From: Saprospiraceae bacterium
GTDB lineage: Bacteria > Bacteroidota > Bacteroidia > Chitinophagales > Saprospiraceae
Reading direction: 5' to 3'
Length of the DNA stretch: 7,570 nucleotides
Assembly (NCBI GenBank): GCA_023299965.1
Contig: JALZVN010000166.1
Location: 1 to 7,570 of the forward strand
Position numbers and translations under genes: made by a program
Shown here: in pieces, positions 1 through 5,945 of the stretch
Layout of the letters: each line of letters begins with the position of its first letter
How positions within the stretch are numbered: the first letter of the stretch is position 1
The notes under the pieces: model-generated
Seen by the model: only the letters and a program-made list of their open reading frames with translations
Databases searched by the model: none
Told to the model about the DNA's origin: nothing

Positions 1-1
1 G

Positions 2-127
2 GAGCATCTGACTACCTTGCGACCATTGCATGGGATTGATGCGAGGGATTTTGATAAAGTAATAGGGAAGACAACGAAGAGAGAGCTTAAAGCACATGAA
101 AAGCTGGCTTGGGAGGATTTTGTGTAG
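2..127 (+). CDS. NeuB-family nonulosonic acid synthase, C-terminal SAF domain (5' end outside window)
   Basis: An open frame enters from the left edge and ends at TAG 125-127, giving 41 residues that begin EHLTTLRPLHGIDARDFDKV and end KLAWEDFV. The pattern RP-x-x-GI-x-(A)-x-x-(F/W)-DKVIGK, then charged residues, then L-x-W-(E/D)-D at the very C-terminus, matches from memory the antifreeze-like SAF domain that closes NeuB-type synthases. These condense phosphoenolpyruvate with a hexosamine-derived sugar to make sialic, legionaminic or pseudaminic acids. In that family the SAF domain helps cover the active site of the partner subunit. Only the tail is visible, so the catalytic barrel and the exact sugar cannot be judged. 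The downstream NeuA-like fusion and glycosyltransferases fit this reading. Alternatives are another SAF-domain protein or a synthase of different specificity. The call rests on a short segment and is moderate in strength. Confidence 0.6.
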   Translation, partial: EHLTTLRPLHGIDARDFDKVIGKTTKRELKAHEKLAWEDFV

Positions 128-165
128 AGCAAAGAATTGAAACTATAATTAATAAATCAATAGTT

Positions 166-999
166 ATGAATATTAGCATTAAGCATACCTGTCATCTATG
201 TTCAAAAGAAGATAGTGAATTGCTGCTAAAGATAAATGAAAAGCCAGCTGGCGAAACGGATTATGGCATCTCGAAAGAGCGATATTATCGGGAAGTAAGG
301 CGATGCAATAATTGTGGTGTCTTTTTCAATTCGAGAGAGGATGATCTGATATCTGCAGATTTTTACGAAGGTCAGTATAATGAAGCCATTGAATATGGTT
401 CTTTAGAAAAAAGGTTTACCAAAATTATAGGCTTTCCTTTTCATAAATCTGATAATAAAAATAGAGTGCAAAGGATTGTAAATCTTTTGTATCAGAAAGA
501 CTTGCCTATAAGTGGAATGGAAGTGCTTGACGTTGGAGCAGGGACATGTGTGTTTTTATATGAAATGAAAAAATTTGGATTTAAAACCTATAGTGTTGAT
601 CCTGATCCAAGCTCAAAAGCACATTCTGAAAAAAATGCTATGGTTGATCAGGCTTTTTGCGGCACTTTGGATTCGCTTAGCATAGAGAAGAAGTTTGATT
701 TGATAACCTTCAATAAAGTGTTAGAACATGTTAAAGACCCAGTGTCGATTTTGGATCAAGCAAAATCGCTATTGAAACCAAATGGACATATCTATATCGA
801 ATTGCCTGATGGGGAAGGTCTTGAAAGTCAGAATAATATTTATGATCGTTCAGAGTTTTTCATAGATCACCATACTACATTTAATAAAAAGTCCTTTTCA
901 TTTCTCGTGTCATCTGCTGGTCTTGAGCTGTTAAATTCAGATCAAATTATTGACCCCTCAGGAAAATGTACTATATTTGGAGTAAGTAGACCGATTTAA
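166..999 (+). CDS. Class I SAM-dependent methyltransferase with N-terminal four-cysteine motif
   Basis: The protein has 277 residues from ATG 166. An N-terminal zinc-ribbon-like module carries two CxxC pairs (C9/C12 and C47/C50). A linker follows, with aromatic residues near 66-71, and then a Rossmann methyltransferase domain of the Methyltransf_23/11 type. Its motif I is VLDVGAGTC (120-128), the acidic post-I position is D145 in SVDPDP, and the 'LEH' motif is FNKVLEHVKDP (182-192). A strand reading GHIYIELPDGEG follows. Methyltransferases with this cysteine module are common in surface polysaccharide clusters, where they modify sugars or cap glycans; the acceptor cannot be read here. The frame is open back to a TTG at 109, but that start would overlap the upstream gene and add residues unlike the family, so ATG 166 is preferred; it lies 38 bases after the upstream stop. 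The stop codon sits in the loop of an inverted repeat. Confidence 0.85.
   Translation: MNISIKHTCHLCSKEDSELLLKINEKPAGETDYGISKERYYREVRRCNNCGVFFNSREDDLISADFYEGQYNEAIEYGSLEKRFTKIIGFPFHKSDNKNRVQRIVNLLYQKDLPISGMEVLDVGAGTCVFLYEMKKFGFKTYSVDPDPSSKAHSEKNAMVDQAFCGTLDSLSIEKKFDLITFNKVLEHVKDPVSILDQAKSLLKPNGHIYIELPDGEGLESQNNIYDRSEFFIDHHTTFNKKSFSFLVSSAGLELLNSDQIIDPSGKCTIFGVSRPI
950..979 (+). promoter_or_regulatory. Putative Bacteroidota-type promoter for the YWTD propeller gene
   Basis: TTG at 950-952 is followed after 19 bases by TATATTTG at 972-979. This fits the consensus TTG-N17-23-TAnnTTTG known for the housekeeping sigma factor of Flavobacterium and relatives. It lies inside the last codons of the methyltransferase gene. 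Transcription would start roughly at 984-988, giving a leader of about 40 bases before ATG 1029. Chance matches do occur in AT-rich DNA, so this is a good candidate rather than a certainty. Confidence 0.45.
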
Positions 1000-1010
1000 T
1001 TACTTACTCC
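979..1010 (+). terminator. Perfect 10-bp inverted repeat spanning a stop codon: terminator/attenuator or operator
   Basis: GGAGTAAGTA (979-988) and TACTTACTCC (1001-1010) are exact reverse complements separated by 12 bases, and the methyltransferase TAA (997-999) lies in the loop. The right arm is followed by TCTCTT and then an A run, so a uridine tract is weak. As RNA it could terminate or attenuate read-through from the glycan genes into the next gene. As DNA it overlaps the predicted start site of the 950-979 promoter, so it could instead be an operator. The sequence alone does not decide. Confidence 0.55.
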
Positions 1011-1028
1011 TCTCTTAAAAAACATATA

Positions 1029-2162
1029 ATGATGAAACTAACCACTTTCACCACAGCTATTCTGCTGTTTTTCTGTTGTAGTTCTTTTGGGCAAGATTTA
1101 GAGACAAGACTTTTTTGGACGAATGACAGCCCCGCAGCAATAATGAGTTCTAATATTGATGGAACAGATATTAAAGAGATTGTTACCACTGATTTGATCA
1201 ATCCTTATGAAGTAATCGTAGATCAAAACAACTTTAAGATTTATTGGTCTGATAGAGGAACTAAGTTAATTGAAAGAGCTAATCTAGATGGAACCGAACG
1301 AGAAACGTTCATTACGGGTTTTCTAAATGAACCTAGGGGTATGGCAATAGACCCTGTTTCTGAGTATTTGTTTTGGGCGGACTTAGGCTCGCAAAAAATA
1401 TTTAAGGTAAACTTAGAGGGGTCAGATTTAGATATAATAATTGAAGATGGTATCGAGGAGCCTCATGGACTTCAAGTGGATCAGGTCAATAGAAAACTTT
1501 ACTGGACGGATAGAAAAGCGGCTGTTATTCAGAGAGCCAATCTAGATGGAACAGATATAGAAACTCTAGTGGAATTTGGTTTGTCTAATCCTGCTGGGAT
1601 TGATATTGATTTGAAAAACAATCGAATGTATTGGACCGATAGTGTCCGTGATAGAATTCAAAGCGCCAATCTTGATGGTTCGGATATCACTACCTTAGTA
1701 AGTAACTTAACTACCCCTTTTAGGATAAGATTAAACAAGGAGGAGGAGAAAATTTATTTCACCGACTTTACTGCTACATTTATAGCTACTGCAAATTTAG
1801 ATGGATCTGATGTTGAGATTTTAATCAATGAGAATGAAGGAGCGCGTAATCCAGCTGGTTTGTTTTTCTTTGATGGATTAAGAGTGACTTCAACAGCGCA
1901 AACCAGCTTTGAAAAACTGAAATTCTTTCCAAATCCTACAAATGCAGAATTAATCATTAATTTTGAGGATTCATTTGATGTAAATGATAAAAATTTAAGT
2001 TGTTTTAATTCATTAGGAATGCAGGTTTTTCCTTATGTAATAAAATGGGCAGGCGCTAATAAATTGGCTCTAAATGTGAAAAATCTACCTTCAGGTACTT
2101 ATTTTCTAGAGTATAAGAGTGAAAACAAAGTATTTAAAGGAACCTTCGTAAAGGTTGAGTAA
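1029..2162 (+). CDS. Secreted six-bladed YWTD (LDL-receptor-type) beta-propeller with T9SS sorting domain
   Basis: The protein has 377 residues. A signal peptide (about 1-21) has a hydrophobic core ending in CCSSFG before Q22, a usual signal peptidase I pattern in this phylum. Six repeats of 42-43 residues follow, each starting with a YWTD-like motif: FWTN (29-32), YWSD (72-75), FWAD (115-118), YWTD (158-161), YWTD (201-204) and YFTD (243-246). Each repeat contains an ANLDG(T/S)D-like turn and a P-x-G-x-x-x-D strand, so six blades make one closed propeller. From about residue 297 comes a type A T9SS C-terminal domain, with FFPNPTN (299-305), a central LGMQVF strand and LPSGTYFLEY near the end. 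The product should cross the inner membrane by Sec and the outer membrane by T9SS, then be released or anchored at the surface. Such propellers usually bind proteins or ligands; no enzyme residues are evident. A second ATG directly follows the first at 1032, and either may be used. The A-rich leader without a Shine-Dalgarno is typical. A glycan cluster is an unusual place for it. Confidence 0.88.
   Translation: MMKLTTFTTAILLFFCCSSFGQDLETRLFWTNDSPAAIMSSNIDGTDIKEIVTTDLINPYEVIVDQNNFKIYWSDRGTKLIERANLDGTERETFITGFLNEPRGMAIDPVSEYLFWADLGSQKIFKVNLEGSDLDIIIEDGIEEPHGLQVDQVNRKLYWTDRKAAVIQRANLDGTDIETLVEFGLSNPAGIDIDLKNNRMYWTDSVRDRIQSANLDGSDITTLVSNLTTPFRIRLNKEEEKIYFTDFTATFIATANLDGSDVEILINENEGARNPAGLFFFDGLRVTSTAQTSFEKLKFFPNPTNAELIINFEDSFDVNDKNLSCFNSLGMQVFPYVIKWAGANKLALNVKNLPSGTYFLEYKSENKVFKGTFVKVE
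1277..1817 (+). repeat. DNA-level repeats within the YWTD propeller gene
   Basis: The turn of each blade is repeated at DNA level as well as in protein. Near-identical segments of the form (a)aatctagatggaac occur around 1279-1296 and 1538-1555, and diverged copies encoding ANLDGSD occur around 1664-1684 and 1792-1812. The period is about 126-129 bases or a multiple of it. This fits propeller growth by internal duplication of whole blades, and recombination between copies could change the blade number. Confidence 0.6.
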
Positions 2163-2269
2163 AGCTGGATTGATCCGCCCATTGTTTCTACGCTGGAATT
2201 AAAATATATGCAAGCAACTTTGTTTTTTTTAAATCGTTTATCTAAGAACTAAGTAACTGTATATAATAT

Positions 2270-3667
2270 ATGAGTAATCCGGTTATCACCATCTATATCA
2301 CCAATTATAACTATGGCAAGTACATTCGTCAAGCCATAGAATCTGTGCTCAATCAGACTTTTCAGGATTTTGAGCTCTATATCATTGATGATGGTTCTAC
2401 AGACAACTCAAAGGATGTCATTGAGTTATACGCATCTCATGAAAAAATCAATATCATTTACCAAAAGAATAAGGGCTTAAATATTACCAACAATATCGCC
2501 CTTAGATTAGCGAATGGAAAGTACATCATGAGGCTAGATGCCGATGATTATCTCACAGAAAATGCGCTAGAGGAGATGGTAAATCTGTTGGAACAAGATC
2601 AAGATTTAGGTATGGTCTTTCCGGATTATTTTCTAGTAGATGCAAAGAATAACATTCTAGCGGAAGTCAAAAGACATGACTTCAAATCTGAGGTAGAATT
2701 GTTAGACCAACCTGCCCATGGAGCTTGTACAATGATAAGAACGGAGTTCTTAAATGCGGTAGGAGGGTATGACGAAAGTTACTCTTGTCAAGATGGGTAC
2801 GAATTGTGGATCAAGTTTACGGCAAAATTTAAGGTTACTAATGTTTCGAAGTCTTTGTTTTATTATAGGCAGCATGGGGAAAATTTGACTTCCAACGAAA
2901 ATAGAATCCTTGATACGCGTCGCAGTATTAATGATAATTTCATTTTGAACAATGAAATTAAAATTCCTAAAACGATTGGCATCTTACCTATTAGAAGTAC
3001 CTCGATAGGAGGTCAGCTGTTGACTTCTATTGATATAGGAGGTACTCGATTGATAGATCTTAAACTGCAAAACCTATTGTCTTCTAAGTCCCTAGATTTG
3101 ATAGTAGTGACTTCTGCAGAACAAAGTATAAAGGAAATTATTGAGAACGACTACAAGTCAGAAAAAAGAATAAGATTTATTGATAGACCACCTAGTCTTG
3201 CGAGATATAATGTTTCGCTGCGAGGAACTATTGATCATATCTTGAATGATGAGGACATCGCAAGCAGAGAGTTTGAAGCATTTATGATATTGCCACTAGA
3301 GTATATTTTCTTAGAAGGCAATGTGATAGATGATGCCATCAATGCCCTGGAAATATTTAAAGCAGACTCATTAATAAGTGTTCGGCCTGAAAGTGCTACT
3401 TTTTACCAGCATCATGGAACTGGTATGGTTTCTATTATGGAACAGTCTTCTTATACACAATTGGAGAGAGAAGCATTGTACAAAAGCGCTGGTGGGATAC
3501 ACCTAACTCGAATTGCTCCATACAAGAAAGAGGCTAAAACATTACCGGGAAAAGTTGGGCACATAGTAATTAATCAGAAAACTGCGCATGGAATTTTCTC
3601 AAATTATGACCTCCAAATTGCACATTTATTGATTCAAAACGAGAGTCTAACAGCGAGGCAACAATAG
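2270..3667 (+). CDS. Fusion: GT2 glycosyltransferase + NeuA-like (CMP-nonulosonate synthetase-type) domain, second half apparently degenerate
   Basis: The protein has 465 residues. Residues 1-220 form a GT-A fold family 2 transferase: TIYITNYNYGKYI (7-19), VLNQTF (26-31), DDGSTD (40-45), the metal-binding LDADD (89-93) and a probable catalytic base in QDGYELW (D175). After a short linker, 231-465 resembles acylneuraminate cytidylyltransferases: ILPIRSTS (238-245) at the nucleotide-loop position, DLIVVTSAEQSIKEI (276-290), IDRPPSLA (304-311), ADSLISVRP (365-373), FYQHHGTGM (378-386), LEREALYKSAGGI (398-410) and the final HGIFSNYDLQIAHLL (440-454). Compared with the family consensus as I remember it, the GGSK lysine, the glutamine of LQPTSP (here ILPLEY) and both aspartates of the DID metal motif (here G441 and F443) are missing. 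The fold looks kept but catalysis is doubtful. The first half probably adds a sugar at the cytoplasmic membrane face. The second half may bind a CMP-sugar or act as a scaffold. The next gene starts 8 bases downstream, so the two are probably co-transcribed. Confidence 0.8.
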   Translation: MSNPVITIYITNYNYGKYIRQAIESVLNQTFQDFELYIIDDGSTDNSKDVIELYASHEKINIIYQKNKGLNITNNIALRLANGKYIMRLDADDYLTENALEEMVNLLEQDQDLGMVFPDYFLVDAKNNILAEVKRHDFKSEVELLDQPAHGACTMIRTEFLNAVGGYDESYSCQDGYELWIKFTAKFKVTNVSKSLFYYRQHGENLTSNENRILDTRRSINDNFILNNEIKIPKTIGILPIRSTSIGGQLLTSIDIGGTRLIDLKLQNLLSSKSLDLIVVTSAEQSIKEIIENDYKSEKRIRFIDRPPSLARYNVSLRGTIDHILNDEDIASREFEAFMILPLEYIFLEGNVIDDAINALEIFKADSLISVRPESATFYQHHGTGMVSIMEQSSYTQLEREALYKSAGGIHLTRIAPYKKEAKTLPGKVGHIVINQKTAHGIFSNYDLQIAHLLIQNESLTARQQ

Positions 3668-3675
3668 AGAAAGCA

Positions 3676-4575
3676 ATGCTTGAATCCATTTTTATTTTTC
3701 TTGCCGATTTGATCAAAAGTATTCTTACTTTTTTAAAGATCATTATTCGTTCTAAGTACTTTATTTCCTTTAAGACAGCAGAAGTAAAAGACATTATTAT
3801 TCTTGGTAATGGTCCCTCCCTAAAAGAGAATTTAAAATCACATCAAGATATACTTAAGAAGTTCGAATTGATGGGCGTCAATAATTTACCATCGACTCCT
3901 GCATTCGAGTTGCTGCAACCTTCAAAATTTATCATTATCTCTGAAGAGTTTTGGAACCCTGGTTCAATTTCAAAGCATCAAGAAAAAAGGGATAACATTA
4001 TCAAGAATTTGGTTCAAAAAACAACGTGGCCAATCACTTGTTTTTTACCTCAGCGAGCTAAGAAAAATAATGACTTTGTTGCTTTTATAAAATCTAATAA
4101 AAATATTACAGTACATTTTTTTAATACCACACCTACTGAAGGTTTATCTAGCTTCAATAGATTGTTTATGAAGATGGGGTTAGCAATGCCTCGACCCCAT
4201 AATGTGTTAATACCAAGTCTTTATGTATGTATTCAATCTATGTATAAAAATATTTATCTCATAGGGGCAGATCATTCTTGGATTCCGCTTATTTCAGTGG
4301 ATAATCAAAACAATGCTTTGGTCAATCAACAGCATTTTTATGATGATCAAAGCAATAACAGTGAGGCTATGCATCAAAAATCGAAACCTCGACGTCTGCA
4401 TCAAATACTAGAAAAATTTATGCTTTCTTTTAAAGCTTATTTTGATCTTAAAGACTTTGCAGAATCAAAAGGAGTGCACATATTTAATTGTACTCCTGAT
4501 TCATTTATTGATGCATTCGACCGAAAGGATTTAATCAAAATATTAGAGGATATGCCCAGAAAGGAAATATCTTAG
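3676..4575 (+). CDS. GNGPSLK-motif protein: DUF115/MptE-like or GT42 sialyltransferase-like, putative nonulosonate transferase
   Basis: The protein has 299 residues. The N-terminus (1-33) is hydrophobic and basic, possibly a membrane-associating helix. A Rossmann-type core begins with DIIILGNGPSLK (39-50), followed by LMGVNN (65-70) and FIIISEEFWNP (85-95). The conserved middle has PSLYVCIQSMYKNIYLIGADHSW (180-202 in total), then QQHFYDD (218-224). The end has KAYFDLKDFAESKGV (253-267), then IFNCTPDSFIDAFDR (269-283). The opening motif, the SLY...IYLIGAD block and the final 'NCTP.S' strand parallel Campylobacter Cst-I/II sialyltransferases (GT42) as I remember them. The same GNGPSL start also defines DUF115 proteins, which are often labelled 6-hydroxymethylpterin diphosphokinase MptE-like. 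A role in pterin synthesis seems unlikely in a glycan cluster. My inference is transfer of a CMP-activated nonulosonic acid, supported by the neighbouring NeuB- and NeuA-like sequences. Candidate catalytic histidines are H200, H220 and H233; none can be assigned. The gap to the next gene is 17 bases. Confidence 0.6.
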   Translation: MLESIFIFLADLIKSILTFLKIIIRSKYFISFKTAEVKDIIILGNGPSLKENLKSHQDILKKFELMGVNNLPSTPAFELLQPSKFIIISEEFWNPGSISKHQEKRDNIIKNLVQKTTWPITCFLPQRAKKNNDFVAFIKSNKNITVHFFNTTPTEGLSSFNRLFMKMGLAMPRPHNVLIPSLYVCIQSMYKNIYLIGADHSWIPLISVDNQNNALVNQQHFYDDQSNNSEAMHQKSKPRRLHQILEKFMLSFKAYFDLKDFAESKGVHIFNCTPDSFIDAFDRKDLIKILEDMPRKEIS

Positions 4576-4592
4576 CCACAAAATAACCTTAA

Positions 4593-4595
4593 TTG
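4593..4595 (+). promoter_or_regulatory. Forced TTG start codon of the second GT2 gene
   Basis: TTG is the only plausible initiator. The codon before it is a stop (TAA 4590-4592), and the family's first beta strand begins at codon 6. No Shine-Dalgarno is visible; the leader is A-rich (acaaaataacctta). Weak initiation may keep this enzyme below its upstream neighbours. Confidence 0.7.
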
Positions 4596-5483
4596 GATCA
4601 ACGAGCCATTTCCCTAGTTATATGTACCTACAATAGAGCAAAGTTTATTGGAGAAGCCCTAGACTCAATTGCCAAACAAACCTTGTCTCCAGCGCTTTTC
4701 GAACTCATTATTGTTAATAATAATTGCACAGATAACACTGAAGAGATTTGCAAACGGTTCATTGCACAGTATCCAAATCTAGATATAAACTATGTCATAG
4801 AAACTAACCAAGGCTTGTCTTTCGCTCGGAACCGAGGCATTGCTGAAAGTAAGAATCCTATTATTACTTATGTGGATGATGATGCTTATGCAAAGGCTGA
4901 TTTTTTAGAACGCATTTATAATTTCTTTTCTAGCAATCAAGATGCAGTAGGAGTCGGAGGAAAAGTCATACCACGCTATGAAATCGAAGAACCAGAATGG
5001 ATGAATCCTTACTTAAATGGTTTTGTAGCTAAGATGGACAAGGGGGACAAACAAGTAAAATTCAAAGCTAAAGAGTACCCTGTGGGCTGCAATATGACTT
5101 ACACTAAAGAGATTTTAGAAAAAGTAGGTGGCTTTAACAATAAGCTCAAATGGAGAGCTGATGACAAGTATATAGGCATACAAGTGCGCAAGCACAGTGA
5201 TCAAGTATTCTATCTTCCTGAGCTTGCTGTAGAGCACAGCATCGACACGTATCGAACTTCAGACGAGAATTTCAAAAAGTTTTGTTTAAAATTCGGGAAT
5301 GAAGAAGCTATAAGAGTAAAAGATGTAGGATTGAGAGATTTTTTCATAAAAGCACTGGAATTTATTTACAAACTCATCGGAAGTTTTGTGCTATTCGTGC
5401 TTTTTACCCTTAAAGGGCAGTTCCTTAAAGGGAAATATACTATTTTATACCGATGGTGGGCTACCGTTGGTTTTTTCAAATAG
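4593..5483 (+). CDS. GT2 family glycosyltransferase with C-terminal membrane segment (TTG start)
   Basis: The protein has 296 residues. The GT-A fold opens at once with ISLVICTYNR (6-15), then SIAKQTL (25-31), VNNNCTD (41-47) in place of the usual VDNNSTD, NQGLSFARNRG (72-82) and the metal-binding VDDDA (94-98). VGGKV (121-125), a VGCNM stretch (164-168) and WRADDKY (187-193) follow, the last probably supplying the catalytic base. The C-terminus has a hydrophobic stretch at about 257-273 and then a basic, aromatic tail, so it likely sits on the inner membrane. It would add one sugar to a lipid-linked glycan; donor and acceptor cannot be read. The start must be non-ATG: a TAA (4590-4592) lies directly before TTG 4593, the conserved first strand begins five codons later, and the next in-frame ATG is at residue 137. 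It is last in the run of glycan genes, 17 bases after its neighbour. Confidence 0.87.
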   Translation: MDQRAISLVICTYNRAKFIGEALDSIAKQTLSPALFELIIVNNNCTDNTEEICKRFIAQYPNLDINYVIETNQGLSFARNRGIAESKNPIITYVDDDAYAKADFLERIYNFFSSNQDAVGVGGKVIPRYEIEEPEWMNPYLNGFVAKMDKGDKQVKFKAKEYPVGCNMTYTKEILEKVGGFNNKLKWRADDKYIGIQVRKHSDQVFYLPELAVEHSIDTYRTSDENFKKFCLKFGNEEAIRVKDVGLRDFFIKALEFIYKLIGSFVLFVLFTLKGQFLKGKYTILYRWWATVGFFK

Positions 5484-5601
5484 ATGAGGTAAGTAGCAGT
5501 ATTTCGGTTAAAGTAATGCGTTAAACTACTATAATCCATGGGGAATTAGGCTTCACCACTAACGATACTGGTTCAAAATGTAGTAATAAGTTCGAAATTA
5601 A

Positions 5602-5629
5602 GATGATTTGCAGCAGAGTGCAAATCATC
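5602..5629 (+). terminator. Strong hairpin, probable terminator of the glycan gene run
   Basis: GATGATTTGCA (5602-5612) and TGCAAATCATC (5619-5629) are exact reverse complements with a six-base loop GCAGAG, giving an 11-bp perfect stem. It lies about 118 bases after the last GT2 stop. The next bases (CTATCTTGAATC) are not a proper uridine run, so it may be a Rho-assisted stop or an RNA-stabilising 3' end rather than a textbook intrinsic terminator. Confidence 0.6.
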
Positions 5630-5848
5630 CTATCTTGAATCAAAAATACGTATATTCTAATCTAGAAGGGTCAAAACCAGATTGTTAGTTTTTTGGGGTG
5701 TTTAGCAGGAAATTAAAAATCAATGAATTGAATATTTAATTGTTTTCCTTTGGTTGTTAGACTATTATTGATGACGCTCTGACAAACATAAATATATCTA
5801 TTTAGTTCTGATAGTATTATAATTGTTATTAGCCTGAACGAGTTGAAT

Positions 5849-5888
5849 TATTAAACGAACGTGCAACCAATATGTCGTTTGTTTAATA
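5849..5888 (+). promoter_or_regulatory. 13-bp imperfect inverted repeat upstream of the sensor gene, operator-like
   Basis: The arms 5849-5861 (TATTAAACGAACG) and 5876-5888 (CGTTTGTTTAATA) pair over 13 positions with one G-T wobble and a 14-base loop. The first arm begins about 97 bases, and the second ends 57 bases, before the TTG start of the sensor gene. The position suits an operator, a leader RNA hairpin, or a second terminator that insulates the gene. No T run follows, which favours a DNA-binding site or a leader structure. Its function is inferred. Confidence 0.4.
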
Positions 5889-5945
5889 TGATCTGCATTT
5901 AATCATAGAATTCTTCTTTATTAGGATGGAAATTAATTAAAGATT

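Larger units (their letters stand above)
5484..5945. other. 462-bp intergenic region between the glycan genes and the sensor gene
   Basis: I find no convincing reading frame on either strand here; ATG triplets meet stops within a few codons. The region is AT-rich. It holds two clear structures, a perfect hairpin (5602-5629) and a long imperfect inverted repeat (5849-5888), plus weaker A/T inverted repeats such as AATTAAA...TTTAATT around 5711-5740. No exact TAnnTTTG promoter with a properly spaced TTG was seen, so the promoter of the sensor gene is not identified. Confidence 0.7.

Noticed and set aside
109..165. Upstream TTG start for the methyltransferase gene (19 extra residues)
   Set aside because: It overlaps the NeuB-like gene by 19 bases and adds residues not expected before the N-terminal CxxC module; ATG 166 fits better.
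141..165. Inverted repeat AACTAT...ATAGTT just before ATG 166
   Set aside because: Only 6 bp with a 13-base loop in A/T-rich DNA; likely by chance.
1004..1201. Reverse-strand open frame of 65 codons
   Set aside because: It lies antisense to the signal peptide and first blade of the propeller gene, with no recognisable protein features.
1754..1957. Reverse-strand open frame of 67 codons
   Set aside because: Antisense shadow of the sixth blade and the start of the T9SS domain.
2182..2222. Possible promoter before the GT2-NeuA fusion (TTG 2182, CAACTTTG 2215-2222)
   Set aside because: The -7 element has one mismatch and the spacing of 30 bases is too long for the consensus.
2219..2230. T run as an intrinsic terminator after the propeller gene
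   Set aside because: No convincing stem precedes the T run.
3570..3794. Reverse-strand open frame of 74 codons
   Set aside because: It overlaps the junction of two well-supported + strand genes and shows no domain signal.
5728..5752. Promoter-like TTG...TTCCTTTG in the intergenic region
   Set aside because: The -7 element has one mismatch and the spacer is only 14 bases.
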